DNA from: Acidobacteriaceae bacterium
GTDB taxonomy: Bacteria; Acidobacteriota; Terriglobia; Terriglobales; Acidobacteriaceae
Reading direction: 5' to 3'
Assembly (NCBI GenBank): GCA_031296355.1
Contig: JARLFX010000115.1
Location: 1-36,592, forward strand
Length of the DNA stretch: 36,592 nt
Shown here: piece after piece, positions 23,305-32,974 of the stretch
Position numbering within the stretch: the stretch's first letter is position 1
How the letters are laid out: the number at the start of each line of letters is the position of its first letter
The notes under the pieces: generated by a model
Seen by the model: the letters and a program-made list of their open reading frames with translations, nothing else
Told to the model about the DNA's origin: nothing
Databases searched by the model: none
Made by a program: the position numbers and the translations under genes

Positions 23305-26300
23305 TTAGAACTCAATTCGCGCTGAGAATTGCGCCTGACGCTGGTTGTTGGTCTGTCCGATGATCTGACCAAACGTACCTGCGCTCGTGGCTCCCTGGTA
23401 GCTCGTGGTGCTTGAGTTTACGGTGAACTGCGTATGGTTGGTCACGTTATACAGATCGCCTTCGATGGTCAGCTTCGAGCTGTACAGGTGAAGAGGGAAT
23501 ACTCTACGAAGGCTGATATCCCAGTTGTAGTTGCCCGGTCCAAATATCTTGTACGGGGCTGTACGGGGAGCATTCGCGTAGTAAGGTGTCGCCGCTGTGG
23601 ACTGGCTGGTGGTAACAAACGCAGTCGGATCAATAAAGCGCTTGGAGACGTCAGCAGCTGTTACGCCCTGTCCCCACGATCCATTGATGCGTGCAGGCCC
23701 AGTGAAAGCCGGATTCAATGTCGGCAGGCACGTACCCTGCGAAGCATTGGTTCCGCACTGTGCACTGGCAGCAGTGAGTGCCAGCGGCGATCCAGAGTAC
23801 GCCACGAAGGTGCTGGAGAACTTGAACCCGCTCAGAATATTGCGGGTATACACGTTCCCGCCACCCAGGCGGCCCTTGCCGATTGGCAACGCCCACACAC
23901 CGGTCATCGCAAGATGCTGCCGCTGACTGGATGTAGATTCGCTGCGCTCCGCACGGAAGTGATTCATCGTCGTTCCGCTATAGGTGTACCGGGCAGGAAT
24001 ATCATAGCCGGAACGGAACGTGCCGCCATTGTCGATCGACTTCGAATACGTGTAGTTCACCATATAGGAGAGCCCACGCGACTCGCGGCGTACCAATGAC
24101 AGCTGCATCCCGTGATAGTTGGTATTCGCGTAGTAGCCATATGTATCGCTCACGCCTGAATACTGCGGGAACGCCTTCAGCGCCTGCGCTACTGTTTGTG
24201 TCGGATCAAAGGTTGCCGAATTGTAGTTCGGGGCCGCTACGCCTGCTGCCGCCACCGCAGTTGCTACATTCGCAACAGTTGCCTTAGCGCTCAGTGTGGC
24301 GCCTGCCGCCAGGAATACCGGGTTCAACTGGTTGATGTATTGCCCGCGTCCATTTGCAGTATCTTCTTGAACGAAGTGGCCTTCCGATCCAACATAGCTT
24401 GCTGTCAGTGTGAGGTTATGGGTAATCTCACGCTGGAAGCCTGCGCTCCAGTTCACATACTCCGGTGCGCGTCCGCCCAGGTACGTGTCACCATAGCTGA
24501 CGCCTTGTCCAGAAGGTCCACCGATGTAGTAACCGGTTCCAACCGTCGGGGCCAGATTAGTCGAGAAGTACGGCGTGGTCGGGCTGGTTGGGAATCCTGC
24601 ATCCAGTACGGGATTGGTCGCAGCCGAGTAGGCCGAGGTCTGCACCCAGCTGATCTTCGGAGACGCACTGTAGCCCAGCGTGCCGGTGCCAGTGCGGGAG
24701 TTCGTGCCGCCGCCGACGCCGTTACCGTGAGTAAACATCACACCGTAACTGGCGCGGAGTACTGTCTTCGGATTGAGTGCATAGGCAACGCCAACACGCG
24801 GACCAAAGTTCTTGTAATAGTCGTTGATCGGCGTACGGCAGTTGCAGGAATCATTCGTAACCGAGTTGCCTGCAAACTGCACTGTGCCCAGGTTTCCACT
24901 CAGCGAGTTGGCGCCCGTGGGATTCAGGAATGAGAGCCGGTCATGCTCTTCGCGATACGTCGGGAAATAATCCCAGCGCAGGCCAGCGTCCACGGTCAGC
25001 TTCTTAGTCGCCCTCCATGTGTCCTGAATGTACGGAGAGATCGGACGGAACCGTGCACCATTCTCCGCCACAAAATTCTGTGTTGCCGTTACACTGTCAG
25101 GCGCACCCGTCAGGAAACTGGCATATGGGATACCCGTAGACGTAACCGTAGTCGATGCTCCAGCAGTGAAAGCCGACGTTTCGGTAATGTTGTTAGCAAT
25201 CGTCAACGGCGTAGTTCCCGTCGTTGCCGTCAAATTCTGGTACTGCATCCACGCAACCTGTGCGCCGATAGTGATCAGGTGCTTGCCCTTCGTCCACTGC
25301 ACGTTGTCAATGAACGTATATGAATTTGCGATGTTCACGCTTGCCGTTACGCCAGCCAGCGAGGTTGGCGCGTCTACGCCCGTAAAACTCACAATCGGGA
25401 AAGAATCCTGCGCCTGGCCAGCGGGCAGATTGCCATAGCCGTTCGCCGCTACGCCATACGCCGCACCACGGTCGGCGTTGAACGTTGGCCCGTTGTACCG
25501 CGAGAAACCGTAGTTCAACTGGTTCACGATATGCGGTGTAATCGTGTATGCATCCTGCAGAATGATCACCGTCGTCTTCGGTGCATACGCCTGTCCATAG
25601 TTCACCGGAATCGGTCCGACGTTTCTACCGGCGGTGGTCTGGCTGGTAGGTACCGTGCTGGCCTGGCGGCCCTGCGCTACGATCAGCGAAAGTTGATTAT
25701 TTGAACTGACGGTGTAGTCCACCCGATGTGTCGTCATCCAGTTCGTCAAACCAGCTTTGTAACCGGCTAGATAATTATTCGTCAGGGCGGTATTCGTGTT
25801 GGGCGGAATAAATGCCTGCAAGTTCCGTGCCACAGTCGATTGCGCGCTCAGCGGAATGATATTGTTCGCCGTGCTTGGGTTCGCCGTATTCAGCGGCCCA
25901 AATTGCAGACGCGTACAGGCCGATCCTACACAGGTCGTTGTGCGCGGATCGTAAATATTTACGCCTACACCAGTGAAGTCGCCTGTACGCATTGCGGCAG
26001 TCGGCTGCGTCTGGAATGTTGGCTTCGGTCCCTGGCTGAAGCGGAACCCTCCATAGTTACCAAAATAGAAAAGCCGGTCACGAATGATCGGGCCGCTCAA
26101 CACAATACCAAACTCATTCATGTGCTGTGTCGGCTTGGTTGCATGCCCTGTCGATAGAACGCCCGGTGTCGTCTCCGTGTACGGATTAATCAGCGCCGGA
26201 GCAAAGAAGCCCCACGCATCGAACGCCGTATTGCGGATGTAGTCATAGACAGAACCGTGGTACTTGTTGTTGCCCGACTTGATGGAGAAGTTCAGTACGC

Positions 26301-27063
26301 CCTGGCCTTCATACATCGCGGGCGAACCGGTAGTCTGCAACTGGAACTGGTCCACAGCATCGACCGAGATGGCCGTCCACACAAAGCGCGTATCACCCTC
26401 GCCTGCTACGCTGGTGAACGGAATTCCGTTAATGTAAACAGACGCTGCCGCGCCGCGGCTGCCTGATCCATTGATTACGCCTACGTTGGTCGTAGCATTA
26501 CCGTTGGTCTCATTCGATTGCACGCCCGGCATCAGCGCCACAAAATCCGTCGCGCGGCGTTGGTCCGGTGAACCCGCGGCGCCCATCTCCAGCGGAAGGG
26601 CTGCATACATGGACTGTTCCATGGTCGCGCCCAGTGTCGCATTCGTCGTCTCCAGTGAAGGCGGCGCTTCCGTCACCGTCACCGTCTCGCTCGATGCGCC
26701 AACCGTCAGCTTCACTTCCAGGTTCACCACTTCCAGCGCGTTCACATGCGCGTTCGCCTGCTTGTAGCCCTGGAACCCCTGCGCCGTCACCGTCACCACA
26801 TAGTCGCCCGGATCAAGCGACGAGAGTTCGTAGTCGCCCGATGAGGTCGACTCGCGCACCGTCTTCACGTTCGTGCCTTTATTGATTGCCGTCACCGTGG
26901 CATGGGGCACCACCGCGCCGCTCTGGTCCAGCACCGTTCCACGAATGGAACCCTTGCCGGATAGCTGGGCTACCGCGGCGGTTGTGAACGCAATTGTCAG
27001 AAGGAATACAAAAATCGCGGTTGCGTGGCGAAATATCTTGGATATTTGGGCTGTGCGCATCAT
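23305..27063 (-). CDS. Oar-like TonB-dependent receptor with carboxypeptidase-regulatory-like domain (receptor 2)
   Basis: This 1,252-residue outer-membrane protein has a signal peptide ending at TTAAVAQ (about residue 32). A carboxypeptidase-regulatory-like domain spans about residues 38-120 (GTVLDQSGAVVPHATV, then LSSLDPGDYVVTV). The plug spans about 125-270 (RRATDFVALMPGVQSNET, GSGSRGAAASVYINGIPF), followed by the beta-barrel, ending FSARIEF. It shares architecture with receptor 1 but differs widely in sequence, so it is not a recent duplicate. GAGAGG precedes the paired Met codons. It is monocistronic, with its own terminator and a 366-base divergent region shared with the pectinesterase. 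That makes a pectin-derived ligand an attractive guess, but nothing in the sequence proves it. Confidence 0.9.
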   Translation of the reverse strand: MMRTAQISKIFRHATAIFVFLLTIAFTTAAVAQLSGKGSIRGTVLDQSGAVVPHATVTAINKGTNVKTVRESTSSGDYELSSLDPGDYVVTVTAQGFQGYKQANAHVNALEVVNLEVKLTVGASSETVTVTEAPPSLETTNATLGATMEQSMYAALPLEMGAAGSPDQRRATDFVALMPGVQSNETNGNATTNVGVINGSGSRGAAASVYINGIPFTSVAGEGDTRFVWTAISVDAVDQFQLQTTGSPAMYEGQGVLNFSIKSGNNKYHGSVYDYIRNTAFDAWGFFAPALINPYTETTPGVLSTGHATKPTQHMNEFGIVLSGPIIRDRLFYFGNYGGFRFSQGPKPTFQTQPTAAMRTGDFTGVGVNIYDPRTTTCVGSACTRLQFGPLNTANPSTANNIIPLSAQSTVARNLQAFIPPNTNTALTNNYLAGYKAGLTNWMTTHRVDYTVSSNNQLSLIVAQGRQASTVPTSQTTAGRNVGPIPVNYGQAYAPKTTVIILQDAYTITPHIVNQLNYGFSRYNGPTFNADRGAAYGVAANGYGNLPAGQAQDSFPIVSFTGVDAPTSLAGVTASVNIANSYTFIDNVQWTKGKHLITIGAQVAWMQYQNLTATTGTTPLTIANNITETSAFTAGASTTVTSTGIPYASFLTGAPDSVTATQNFVAENGARFRPISPYIQDTWRATKKLTVDAGLRWDYFPTYREEHDRLSFLNPTGANSLSGNLGTVQFAGNSVTNDSCNCRTPINDYYKNFGPRVGVAYALNPKTVLRASYGVMFTHGNGVGGGTNSRTGTGTLGYSASPKISWVQTSAYSAATNPVLDAGFPTSPTTPYFSTNLAPTVGTGYYIGGPSGQGVSYGDTYLGGRAPEYVNWSAGFQREITHNLTLTASYVGSEGHFVQEDTANGRGQYINQLNPVFLAAGATLSAKATVANVATAVAAAGVAAPNYNSATFDPTQTVAQALKAFPQYSGVSDTYGYYANTNYHGMQLSLVRRESRGLSYMVNYTYSKSIDNGGTFRSGYDIPARYTYSGTTMNHFRAERSESTSSQRQHLAMTGVWALPIGKGRLGGGNVYTRNILSGFKFSSTFVAYSGSPLALTAASAQCGTNASQGTCLPTLNPAFTGPARINGSWGQGVTAADVSKRFIDPTAFVTTSQSTAATPYYANAPRTAPYKIFGPGNYNWDISLRRVFPLHLYSSKLTIEGDLYNVTNHTQFTVNSSTTSYQGATSAGTFGQIIGQTNNQRQAQFSARIEF

Positions 27064-27429
27064 GTTCGACCTCTCAAAAATCGTGCAAGGAGTTACGTGG
27101 TTCGTTATCGCTTAGCCTTTACCTGTGCATCCCTTGGGATTTGAAAATATTCCCAACAGGTAAGACCAGTTATCTTGACCGCCGAGCATCTTCCACTCCC
27201 CAGACAAAGGCTGTCAAGTATTTTTCAAAGATATTTATTACCTCACCAAATACCCATTAAGTGCGTCCTTGCAACAAACTATGCCCTTTATATTTCTTTC
27301 ATTTATGCCCATTACGCTCTATCTCCATTGAACTTCCAGTCCGCAAAATTCACATTTGGTTTTCCTCTTTCAGCCGCAGTACCATGAAGTCCGCGGTGGT
27401 ATGAACCACTGCCCATCTCAGGAGTGCAC
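27064..27429. promoter_or_regulatory. Divergent AT-rich control region between receptor 2 and pectinesterase
   Basis: These 366 bases are visibly richer in A and T than the flanking genes and hold promoters for both directions. A nested dyad is present: TTACCTGT (27119-27126) with ACAGGTAA (27156-27163), enclosing TTGGGA (27134-27139) and TCCCAA (27151-27156). It lies 56-100 bases upstream of the receptor start and could be an operator or a leader hairpin. A TTGACA on the minus strand (27212-27217) has no good -10 partner. The AGGAG site of the pectinesterase is at 27420-27424. I see no gene here. Confidence 0.5.
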
Positions 27430-28494
27430 ATGTTGACCATCCATCGCCCCGCTCGACCCAAATCCCCTCTATTCCTCCCCCTCCTTGCCCTGGCCTTCAC
27501 CACCCTTCCCAGCCTCGCTCAGGCCGCGCCACCCACCCTGCGCGTCGCCGCCGATGGCAGCGCCACCTACACCACCGTTCAGGCAGCCGTAGATGCCGCC
27601 CCAGAGACTGGCGGTGCCATCATCCTCATCGCCAAAGGCACCTATCGCGAGATCGTCACCATCAACAAGCCCGGCATCACCCTCCGCGGAGCCACCACCG
27701 ACCCCAGTCAGACCGTCATCGTCGATGACCACAACGCTGGCGAAAACGGCGGCACGTTCCACTCCTCCACCGTCTCCGTCTACGCTGACGACTTCCACGC
27801 CGAGCAGCTCACCATAGCCAACGATTTCAACCGCACCCACGCCCAGGGCACCGCCGGCTCTCAGGCGCTCGCTCTCCTGCTCCAGGGCGACCGCGCCATC
27901 CTGCGCCACGTTCACCTCCTCGGCAATCAGGACACGCTCTTCGCCGGCCACAAAGGTTGCATGGCCGCTGCTGGCAAGTCCTGCACCCCAGCCCGCTCCT
28001 ACTTCGCCGATTGTTTGATCGCTGGCAATGTCGACTTCATCTTCGGCGACGGCGCCGTCGTCTTTGACCGCTGCGAGATTCGCAGCACCACCCACGCCGC
28101 TGGCGGCTACATCACCGCACAGAGCCGCGTCTCGCCCGACCAGACTGGCAGCCTGTTCGTCTTCAACCACTGCACGCTCACCGCCGAACCCGGCGTCACC
28201 AACATCTTCCTTGGCCGCCCTTGGCGTCCCTATGCCACGGTCATCTACCTGCATACGCTGATGGGCGCGCACATCCAGCCCGCCGGATGGCACGAGTGGC
28301 ATGCAGGCGAAACCCATTCCCTTGAGACCGCCACCTACGCAGAGTTTGATTCCACCGGCCCCGGCGCCGCCGGCATCAAGCAGGGCAAGCGCGAGCCGCT
28401 CTCCCACCAGCTCACCGCCGCGGAAGCAGCCGCCTTCTCCGCCGCAGCCGTCCTCGGCGGCAGTGATCACTGGAACCCGGAAGCATCCCGCTAA
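27430..28494 (+). CDS. Secreted pectinesterase (carbohydrate esterase family 8)
   Basis: This 354-residue protein removes methyl esters from pectin to give pectate and methanol. The ATG at 27430 is preferred, with AGGAG 5 bases upstream; a GTG at 27424 overlaps that site. A signal peptide ends near SLAQA. The right-handed beta-helix motifs are in order, with catalytic and binding residues Gln145, Gln167-Asp168 (GNQDTLF), Asp202 (VDFIFG), and Arg263 and Trp265 (LGRPWRP). All six are present, so it should be active. It lacks an N-terminal inhibitor domain, as bacterial forms do. It diverges from Oar-like receptor 2, and a shared regulatory region is plausible. No pectate lyase or galacturonate genes appear in the window. 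Confidence 0.93.
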   Translation: MLTIHRPARPKSPLFLPLLALAFTTLPSLAQAAPPTLRVAADGSATYTTVQAAVDAAPETGGAIILIAKGTYREIVTINKPGITLRGATTDPSQTVIVDDHNAGENGGTFHSSTVSVYADDFHAEQLTIANDFNRTHAQGTAGSQALALLLQGDRAILRHVHLLGNQDTLFAGHKGCMAAAGKSCTPARSYFADCLIAGNVDFIFGDGAVVFDRCEIRSTTHAAGGYITAQSRVSPDQTGSLFVFNHCTLTAEPGVTNIFLGRPWRPYATVIYLHTLMGAHIQPAGWHEWHAGETHSLETATYAEFDSTGPGAAGIKQGKREPLSHQLTAAEAAAFSAAAVLGGSDHWNPEASR

Positions 28495-28512
28495 TCCTTC
28501 CGCGCAAAAACT

Positions 28513-28545
28513 ACGGGCTCCTGATCGCTTCGATCAGGAGCCCGT
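28513..28545. terminator. Bidirectional terminator between convergent genes
   Basis: A 14-15-bp perfect inverted repeat (28513-28527 with 28531-28545) lies 18 bases after the pectinesterase stop and 39 bases beyond the end of the minus-strand lipoprotein gene. The plus-strand tail is TCTATTTC and the minus-strand tail is AGTTTTTG, so it can end both transcripts. Confidence 0.85.
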
Positions 28546-28584
28546 TCTATTTCGATTCAACTGTTGCCTTGCCGCCTACAACCC

Positions 28585-30933
28585 CTACGGAACCTGCGGC
28601 TGCCCCACCAGCGGAGTCTTCACCGGAGCAGCCACGCCCACAAACTCCACCAGCGTATTCAGCGCCTGGTTGCTGATCCACACGTTGCCTGATGCATCGA
28701 TCGCCAGCGCATACGGCTCCAGCAGGGTCGCATCGCTACCGAAGCCGGTGCTCGGTGAAAGTACCGCACCCGGCGTCGCCGCCTGCGAACCAGCCAGCAC
28801 CGAAACCGCATTGCCGCGATAATCCGCGATCCATACTGAGCCGCTGCCGTCTACCGCGATACCCTGCGGATGCACAATGCCTCCGCCCGTATAGCCGCTG
28901 GAGATCACCGTGCCCGTGCTGCTCAATTCGCTGATGCTGTCGCCAAAGTAGTTCGCCACCCACGCATTCCCCTGCGCATCCACTGCCACGCCCGATGCTC
29001 CGGAGCAGCAGGTGATTGCCGTCACCGTCGCTCCGCTCCCGGAGATGCGCGTCACCGTATTCGAAGACTGGTTTGCCAGCCAGCCCACGTGGCTGTTGTC
29101 AGCGGCCACGGCTACTGGGAACTCCAGTGCGCCATACCCGCAGCCCTTGGCGTTGCAGTTGGTCGTGATCGGTGTTCCGCCCGTAGCGTAGAGCGCATAC
29201 GTCGAATTGCCGTAGTTCACGATCCACATATTCGTATTTGGATCCGATGCAATCGCCGTCGGGAAGTACAGCCCCGCTGTATACCCAATGCCGGTGGAGA
29301 TTGCCACGCCTGCGTTGGTGAACTTCGATACCGTGCCGCCGTTGTACGGGCTGCCCGGTGTCTCGTCATTCGCTACCCACACGTTGTTCGCCGCGTCGAT
29401 CGCCATGCCATACGACTCATGCAATCCCGAACCAGTAATCCCGCTGGCAAAGACCGGAGCGCCATTTGGTGCAAACTCCGAGAGCACCTCGTTGTAGTTT
29501 GCAGACCACACGTTGCCGCTGCCATCAATGCTGAGCGCCGTAGGAATATTCAATCCGCCGCCCGTCACCGTGATGTACGTCATCCAGTCCGGCGGCACAG
29601 CCGTCAGCACCGGCGTAAACGTAGTCCCAGTAGCCAGGTTGAAGATCGTCGCCACATTGTTGCCCGGCTGGCGTGCAATGTTCACGGCTGCATCCAGCGT
29701 GTTGCCCGGCATCGTGATCGGCGCCGTGGTGGTTGCCGCCGCACTGAACAGTGCGCTGCACTGTGTGCTGCTCACTGCGCAGGCGGTAAACGCATTCGCC
29801 AGCGTATTCAGCTTCGCGCTCGACACTGTCACCGTCGCCGGAATATTCGAGCTTGGCGAAATACCCGTCGCCAGGTTCACCAGCGACTGTTCCGTCACGA
29901 TCGCATTCGCCAGTCCGGCCGCATTGGTTGCGCTCGCGCCGATGTTACCCCCGGCGGTGTAGAAGCGCGCCAGCGCCGTCGCCGTCGCAACCGTAGAGAG
30001 CTCATTCAGCACGACCGAAGTCGAAGTGCTCAGCTGTCCGCATGGCGGCAGCGGCGCAATCAGCCACAGTGCGCTGTTCGGGCTGCCCAGGGCTCCAACC
30101 TGTCCACCCTTCGCCAGCAAGTAGACTGCCGTGCTCGCTGTCGGGCATGAAAGGCTTGAAGGTACGCTGAAGCTACCATTCGCATCGGTAGTCAGCGCAC
30201 CGGTTAGCAATGCAGTCGGCGTCGATCCGCTGCCCGTCGCGCCCGCCGCATAGAGCTGGACCGTCGCGCCCTTAACCGGAGTTTGCGCAGACATCACCAC
30301 ACCGCAGAACAATACCCCGCTGGTCGGGCAAACCGTTACGCCCGCTTGCACCAGAAAGCTGGTCGTTCCTGTAGCCCCGGCATAATTCCCGCTCGCTGCC
30401 TGGGTCGCAGTCAGCACAACCGTACCCACCAGCCCGGTCAGCGTCACCGTGTTGCCCGAAGCAGTCGCCGGACCGCTCGTTACCGAATACGTCACCGTTC
30501 CGCTGGAGGCAGAAGTCGCGCTCACGGTGAAAGCCGACGCGCTGATTGCCTTCGTCGGCACCGTCGCAAACGTCAGCGTCGGCACCGCGGGCGCCACCAC
30601 AAAGCTGGTCGTCGCCATCGCCGTCGTGTATCCCGAAGCAGCCGCCTGGCTTGCCTGCAGGATCACCGTGCCTGCACCCGTCATCGTTACCGTTGCGCCC
30701 GATACCGTTGCCGGACCGCTCGTCACCGCGTATGTCACCGCCCCGCTGGAAGCGGACGTCGTGCTCACCGTGATCGGCGCATTGCCATAGATCTGCGGCG
30801 GTACCGTCGTAAATGTCAGCCCCGGATCAGCTGGCCCCGCCGCCGCCCCGCCGCTGCAGCCTGCAAGGAGTGCCCCACAGAGCGCTGTAACAAAAAGAAT
30901 TGATGAGCAGTAAAGAATTCGACAGAAACGCAT
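28585..30933 (-). CDS. Lipoprotein with Ig-like repeats and a C-terminal beta-propeller
   Basis: This 782-residue protein has a lipoprotein signal with lipobox LAGC, Cys26. Two Ig-like repeats at about 35-115 and 115-195 share TSASSG(A/T)VTY(A/S)VTSGPAT and end in TTSF. Residues about 200-290 look like a carboxypeptidase-regulatory-like fold (TPVKGATVQLYAAG, LTTDANGSFSVP). A helical linker follows. Residues about 460-770 hold repeats of the NHL / virginiamycin-B-lyase-like propeller type (YGMAIDAANNVWVAN, GVAVDAQGNAWVANYFGD, GIAVDGSGSVWIADYRGN). No lyase active site can be confirmed, so it is best seen as a surface-exposed binding protein. It follows the exosortase gene on the same strand after 105 bases with no clear terminator. 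It does not carry a PEP-type sorting signal. Confidence 0.82.
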   Translation of the reverse strand: MRFCRILYCSSILFVTALCGALLAGCSGGAAAGPADPGLTFTTVPPQIYGNAPITVSTTSASSGAVTYAVTSGPATVSGATVTMTGAGTVILQASQAAASGYTTAMATTSFVVAPAVPTLTFATVPTKAISASAFTVSATSASSGTVTYSVTSGPATASGNTVTLTGLVGTVVLTATQAASGNYAGATGTTSFLVQAGVTVCPTSGVLFCGVVMSAQTPVKGATVQLYAAGATGSGSTPTALLTGALTTDANGSFSVPSSLSCPTASTAVYLLAKGGQVGALGSPNSALWLIAPLPPCGQLSTSTSVVLNELSTVATATALARFYTAGGNIGASATNAAGLANAIVTEQSLVNLATGISPSSNIPATVTVSSAKLNTLANAFTACAVSSTQCSALFSAAATTTAPITMPGNTLDAAVNIARQPGNNVATIFNLATGTTFTPVLTAVPPDWMTYITVTGGGLNIPTALSIDGSGNVWSANYNEVLSEFAPNGAPVFASGITGSGLHESYGMAIDAANNVWVANDETPGSPYNGGTVSKFTNAGVAISTGIGYTAGLYFPTAIASDPNTNMWIVNYGNSTYALYATGGTPITTNCNAKGCGYGALEFPVAVAADNSHVGWLANQSSNTVTRISGSGATVTAITCCSGASGVAVDAQGNAWVANYFGDSISELSSTGTVISSGYTGGGIVHPQGIAVDGSGSVWIADYRGNAVSVLAGSQAATPGAVLSPSTGFGSDATLLEPYALAIDASGNVWISNQALNTLVEFVGVAAPVKTPLVGQPQVP

Positions 30934-31038
30934 AGGTCAAAGGCCGCCGGCAAATTTAAGATATGGAGCTTTATCTGTGCGAATTTTACGCCATCAGGCG
31001 GACAACCGGCACGAACGCCGCATTACAGCAGCCATTTC

Positions 31039-32748
31039 CTACTTCGCCGGAGCAGCATCCACCGTTGCCGGTCCACGATACTCGTTGGTCAGCTCCGCCA
31101 GGTCGATCTCGTTCACAAATCCCCGCAACTCGCCCAGCAGCAGCGTCCGCGCTGCCTCCCTGGACATGGCCACATCAATCGTCTCAGCCCGCAGCAGCAC
31201 CGGCAGCGGCTTCGTCTCGCCCTGCTGCAGCAGCGCACCCGCGCGCGGCAGGCTGAAGATAATGCCGAAGTGCGAGCGCACCATCGTGTATTCGCCGCAA
31301 CCCGCCAGCGTGCACTGCGTACTCGCTTCCACAAACTGGCTCACGCCGTCGTTGTACATTGACGCGCTGAAGCTCTCATCCGTGTGCCCCGCCGACGGAA
31401 ACGTCACCGTCCCCTGCCAGATCGCATCCTCGCCGCGCGCAACGTGGCACAGTGTCGTGTCATGTGCGCCCAGCACAGGCGAAATTCCCATCTGGATGCG
31501 CAGCCCGTTGTCACTGCGCACATACTCCGCCCATTCGTAGATGATCACGCCGGTCGAGAGCTGTTCCTTCCACGTACGCGAGAGCGTGTACGCGCCCATC
31601 TGCTGCGGAAACTGCCCCGTGAACGCCGCCGGCTGCCTGTGTTCCGCGCCGCTGATGGCCCGTGCGATCTTCGTCGTCGCCGGCACCGCATATGCAATCG
31701 ACCCCAGCACCACCACACCCAGCAGCGCGAACAGCCGCGGATAGTAGCTGCTCTGCGCCTTCTCGTCTTGCGCCGCCGCAAGTGCCAGCGCATCAGGATT
31801 CTCCGTGGACGCCCGTTCCGTCAGCCCGCGCGTGTGCCCAGCCTTGCGGATCGCCAGCACCAGCAGCGCCGCCGCAAACGTGAACAGGCATGCCCCGATA
31901 ATGTAGTCGCCGCCCGTCGCCTTGTCCTGCATCCACACGATCTTCAGCGCCACCAGGTAATACAGCACCAGCACGCACAGGCGCAGAAAATTGAACAGAT
32001 AGCCCAGCAGGATCGCACCCGCCACCACCAGCGCCCACACCCGCAACCGGAAGCGGTAAATATAGCCCGCCACCAGCGCAATGTAGCCCATCGTGGTTGC
32101 GCCGCGGATGCCGTTGCACCCCGGTGCAATAAACATGCCGAAATCCGGCGTAAACATCAGCCGCAACTGGTCCGGCGTCAGCGGCTGTCCCAGCGCCATC
32201 GCAAACCCGCGCGCCACGTGCGCCGAAATCCGCTGCAACGGAAGATCTACAAACACATTGAAGATATGCGGAACCGGATCGACACACAGCAGCAGCAGAA
32301 TCGGAAACAGCGCCGCGCGATACAGCCGTGTACCGCCAAACAGCAAGACCACCCCGCTCGCGTACGCAAAGATCACCACGCCATGCGGCGGAATATAAAG
32401 TGACCACGACGCTGATAACACCAGCAGCAGCACCGCCTGCGAACGCAGATGCACCGCCGCGATCGTGACCAGAATAATGGCCAGGCCCCAACCTGTGCCG
32501 CGAATCTCCCAACCGATGCTGCGCCATGCGCGCAACAGCAGCGCCGCGCTCACCAGCGGGATGAACATGCCCAGCGATTTCAGGGGATCGTAAACCCACA
32601 TCGCCCACAGGTAATCGAGCGTGGGAAAAATAGCCAGCGTACCGGCCAGCGCCACCAACAGCGCCAGTACAGGCTTAAACGCAAAGTAGCCACTCAACTC
32701 CTGGCGCAGAAAGGCTGTAAAGTTATCTGCGTCAGGAGTCGCTGGCAT
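31039..32748 (-). CDS. Exosortase fused to EpsI-like domain (possibly the acidobacterial exosortase J type)
   Basis: This is a 569-residue inner-membrane protein. Residues 1-300 contain about eight helices of the exosortase/archaeosortase family, transpeptidase-like enzymes that cut proteins at C-terminal PEP-type signals. The catalytic Cys211 is in APGCNGIRG and the Arg256 is in FNFLRLCV. The third conserved residue, usually His in HxxxG, appears as Asp281 (DYIIG). Residues about 340-569 add another membrane helix and an EpsI-like (DUF3485) periplasmic domain (GQFPQQMGAYTLS), often fused to or next to exosortases. Its start is 43 bases after the stop of the 60-residue PEAPT protein, which is probably its dedicated substrate; the two form a likely operon. 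No strong Shine-Dalgarno is seen. I recall an acidobacterial class (XrtJ) paired with PExPT-type targets and propose membership without a search. Confidence 0.88.
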   Translation of the reverse strand: MPATPDADNFTAFLRQELSGYFAFKPVLALLVALAGTLAIFPTLDYLWAMWVYDPLKSLGMFIPLVSAALLLRAWRSIGWEIRGTGWGLAIILVTIAAVHLRSQAVLLLVLSASWSLYIPPHGVVIFAYASGVVLLFGGTRLYRAALFPILLLLCVDPVPHIFNVFVDLPLQRISAHVARGFAMALGQPLTPDQLRLMFTPDFGMFIAPGCNGIRGATTMGYIALVAGYIYRFRLRVWALVVAGAILLGYLFNFLRLCVLVLYYLVALKIVWMQDKATGGDYIIGACLFTFAAALLVLAIRKAGHTRGLTERASTENPDALALAAAQDEKAQSSYYPRLFALLGVVVLGSIAYAVPATTKIARAISGAEHRQPAAFTGQFPQQMGAYTLSRTWKEQLSTGVIIYEWAEYVRSDNGLRIQMGISPVLGAHDTTLCHVARGEDAIWQGTVTFPSAGHTDESFSASMYNDGVSQFVEASTQCTLAGCGEYTMVRSHFGIIFSLPRAGALLQQGETKPLPVLLRAETIDVAMSREAARTLLLGELRGFVNEIDLAELTNEYRGPATVDAAPAK

Positions 32749-32791
32749 AATGTACTACGAATCTCGTTTGGAGCGGTTGTGCGCTTAGTCT

Positions 32792-32974
32792 TTACTTTGA
32801 CTTGCGTGCATTGAAACGCGCACGCGCAGATACCAGGAACGCACCCGCAGACCCAACCAGCGCGAGGATCGCGGTCGGTGCTTCCGGCGAATCACCACAA
32901 CCGGACTGAGCGTGCAGCGGGAGAGCTGCTGCGAGAAAGAGAGCAGTTCCAATAACAAGTAATGACTTCTTCAT
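32792..32974 (-). CDS. 60-residue PEAPT-type exosortase substrate
   Basis: The protein has a classic signal peptide (MKKSLLVIGTALFLAA, cleavage expected after LHA at residue 22) and a tripartite C-terminal sorting signal. That signal is the motif PEAPT at 30-34, a membrane helix at about 35-50, then basic RARFNARK. This is the PEP-CTERM design: motif, helix, positive tail. Only about seven residues (QSGCGDS), including Cys26, lie between the two signals, so almost nothing of the precursor remains after both cleavages. AGAGG (32981-32985) lies 6 bases before the start, and a strong promoter is just upstream. It directly precedes the exosortase gene, which supports an enzyme-substrate pair. The short mature part, if made, could be a secreted peptide or a Cys-linked surface unit; this is inference. 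Confidence 0.8.
   Translation of the reverse strand: MKKSLLVIGTALFLAAALPLHAQSGCGDSPEAPTAILALVGSAGAFLVSARARFNARKSK

Noticed and set aside
27469..28470. Minus-strand open frame of 333 codons opposite the pectinesterase
   Set aside because: It is a Gly/Ala/Val/Asp-rich shadow with no motif. The plus strand has a signal peptide and all pectinesterase active-site residues.
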